Source of the DNA: Arcobacter_B sp049472135
Lineage (GTDB): Bacteria > Campylobacterota > Campylobacteria > Campylobacterales > Arcobacteraceae
Reading direction: 5' to 3'
NCBI RefSeq assembly: GCF_049472135.1
Contig: NZ_JBMOVV010000002.1
Span: 1 to 64,000 of the forward strand
DNA length: 64,000 bases
In this document: positions 63,302 through 64,000 of the stretch, in pieces
Layout of the letters: each line of letters begins with the position of its first letter
Numbering within the stretch: the stretch's first letter is position 1
Position numbers and translations under genes: made by a program
The notes under the pieces: model-generated
Database searches by the model: none
What the model was told of the DNA's origin: nothing
The model's input: only the letters and a program-made list of their open reading frames with translations

Positions 63302-64000
63302 CTACCAACCAATATATTGTCTTAAAGAGGTTATAGGTTTTTTAAATAAATAGAAAAATAGAGTTACTTCTTCAGAATAGATTTTTGCTGTACCTCTTAA
63401 TCCAATAGATGGCAAACTGTTTTTATCTAAACTATCAAAAGAGGCTATTATCTTATAAGATAAAATATTTTGAGTACTTAACTGTGGTTTATATGAGATA
63501 TGTTCAACTTTTCCTTGCCAAGAGTTTAAGGGATCATTATCAAAAAAAGCTTTAATATTTGCATTTTTTTCAATAAAAATAGCATCACTTACAGGAAGCA
63601 TTATTTTTAATTCTACCATGTTTTTATTTGCAATATAAAGGATTTTTTCTCCTATTATTACAGGTTTACCTTTCCATTCATTAGGATTATGAACAATAGC
63701 AATTCCATCTTTTTTTGCATATATTTTTGTTTTTTCTAGTTGTTCTTTTCTATACTTTAACTCTACTTCTTTTAATTCAACTTGTGTTTTTAACTCAGCA
63801 ATTTTTCTTTTTTGATTAATATCAAAAAAACTAGCTTGAGAAGAAGTATGTAGTTGAGCTTTTGCTATATCCAAACTCTTTTTTGCAAGTTCATAATCAT
63901 TTTTATAAGAAGTATTATCTAAAGTTACTAGAAGTTCACCTATTTTTACCTCATCATTTGGCTTTACATTTATTTCTTTTACAGCAGCATCAAGAGCTGA
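63302..64000 (-). CDS. HlyD-family periplasmic adaptor, 5' end cut by window edge
   Basis: Partial gene: the reading frame stays open to position 64000, giving at least 232 residues, so the TTG at 63874 is an internal codon and not the start. The edge segment ALDAAVKEINVKPNDEVKIG is the typical lipoyl-like half of an HlyD/RND adaptor. A coiled coil (ELAKKSLDIAKAQ and LKTQVELKEVELKYRKEQ-like, around 63740-63880), a second lipoyl half with IAIVHNPNEWKGKP and a beta-barrel with GLRGTAKIYSEEV follow. It ends three bases before the M50/HlyD fusion gene, so both belong to one export operon that continues to the right. Confidence 0.88.
   Translation of the reverse strand, partial: SALDAAVKEINVKPNDEVKIGELLVTLDNTSYKNDYELAKKSLDIAKAQLHTSSQASFFDINQKRKIAELKTQVELKEVELKYRKEQLEKTKIYAKKDGIAIVHNPNEWKGKPVIIGEKILYIANKNMVELKIMLPVSDAIFIEKNANIKAFFDNDPLNSWQGKVEHISYKPQLSTQNILSYKIIASFDSLDKNSLPSIGLRGTAKIYSEEVTLFFYLFKKPITSLRQYIGW

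Noticed and set aside
63302..63874. A complete 190-residue adaptor starting at 63874
   Set aside because: The frame is open and codes for a typical HlyD lipoyl segment all the way to 64000, so the gene is cut by the window edge.

Overview
The window comes from a low-GC chromosome of a Campylobacterota bacterium, most likely an Arcobacter-type genus (Arcobacteraceae). The grounds are the 16S gene, the AT-rich gene style, sensor kinases with the HQWRQP-type H-box common in this phylum, the porCDAB order, a threonyl-tRNA synthetase without a TGS domain, and PhosR-like phosphate control. I cannot name a species. No transposase, integrase, prophage or CRISPR array is visible.

Layout. 1-1870: a minus-strand rRNA operon start (16S, its RNase III stalk, a boxA-like site and a near-consensus promoter). 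2160-2920: a six-gene minus-strand tRNA array with its own twin promoter. 2967-12290: minus-strand housekeeping genes (thiG, cutA, nnr, SUI1 factor, tsaD, dxr, cdsA), a TraT-like lipoprotein and RqcH. 12375-16576: a small periplasmic protein, an unknown gene, then thrS-infC-rpmI-rplT. 16579-20958: a sulfide-oxidation block of a triple-rhodanese lipoprotein and two tandem sulfide:quinone reductase paralogues. 21079-26477: mobA, leuC, lspA, glmM, rpsT, prfA and a DUF1653 protein.

26531-35634 is a complete phosphate regulon: pstS, an EAL-CBS-GGDEF protein, pstCAB, phoU, a PsiE-like protein and a two-component system. Two matching tandem GTAACC boxes, each 9 bases from a -10 box, precede pstS and pstC. 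Ribosomal genes rplM-rpsI, a peptide-type binding protein, a HAD phosphatase and porCDAB follow. 42462-49745 is a tricarboxylate-type uptake locus (tctCBA), its likely two-component system and an AbrB-family permease, with two look-alike stem-loops upstream of tctC and of the permease gene.

49742-53447 is the accessory part: an overlapping ATPase/HNH nuclease pair resembling the Septu (PtuA/PtuB) antiphage system, a small membrane protein, and a ParD/ParE-like toxin-antitoxin pair. The rest holds luxS, an MnmD-type tRNA methyltransferase, a GCS2 ligase/gamma-glutamyltransferase pair, a sensor kinase with two different solute-binding domains, and an M50-protease/HlyD fusion next to an HlyD adaptor cut by the right edge.

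The strongest candidates for something new are the Septu-like pair with its upstream palindrome, the GTAACC phosphate boxes with the c-di-GMP gene inside the pst locus, the overlapping hairpins after pstS, and the conserved-loop hairpins of the tct locus.
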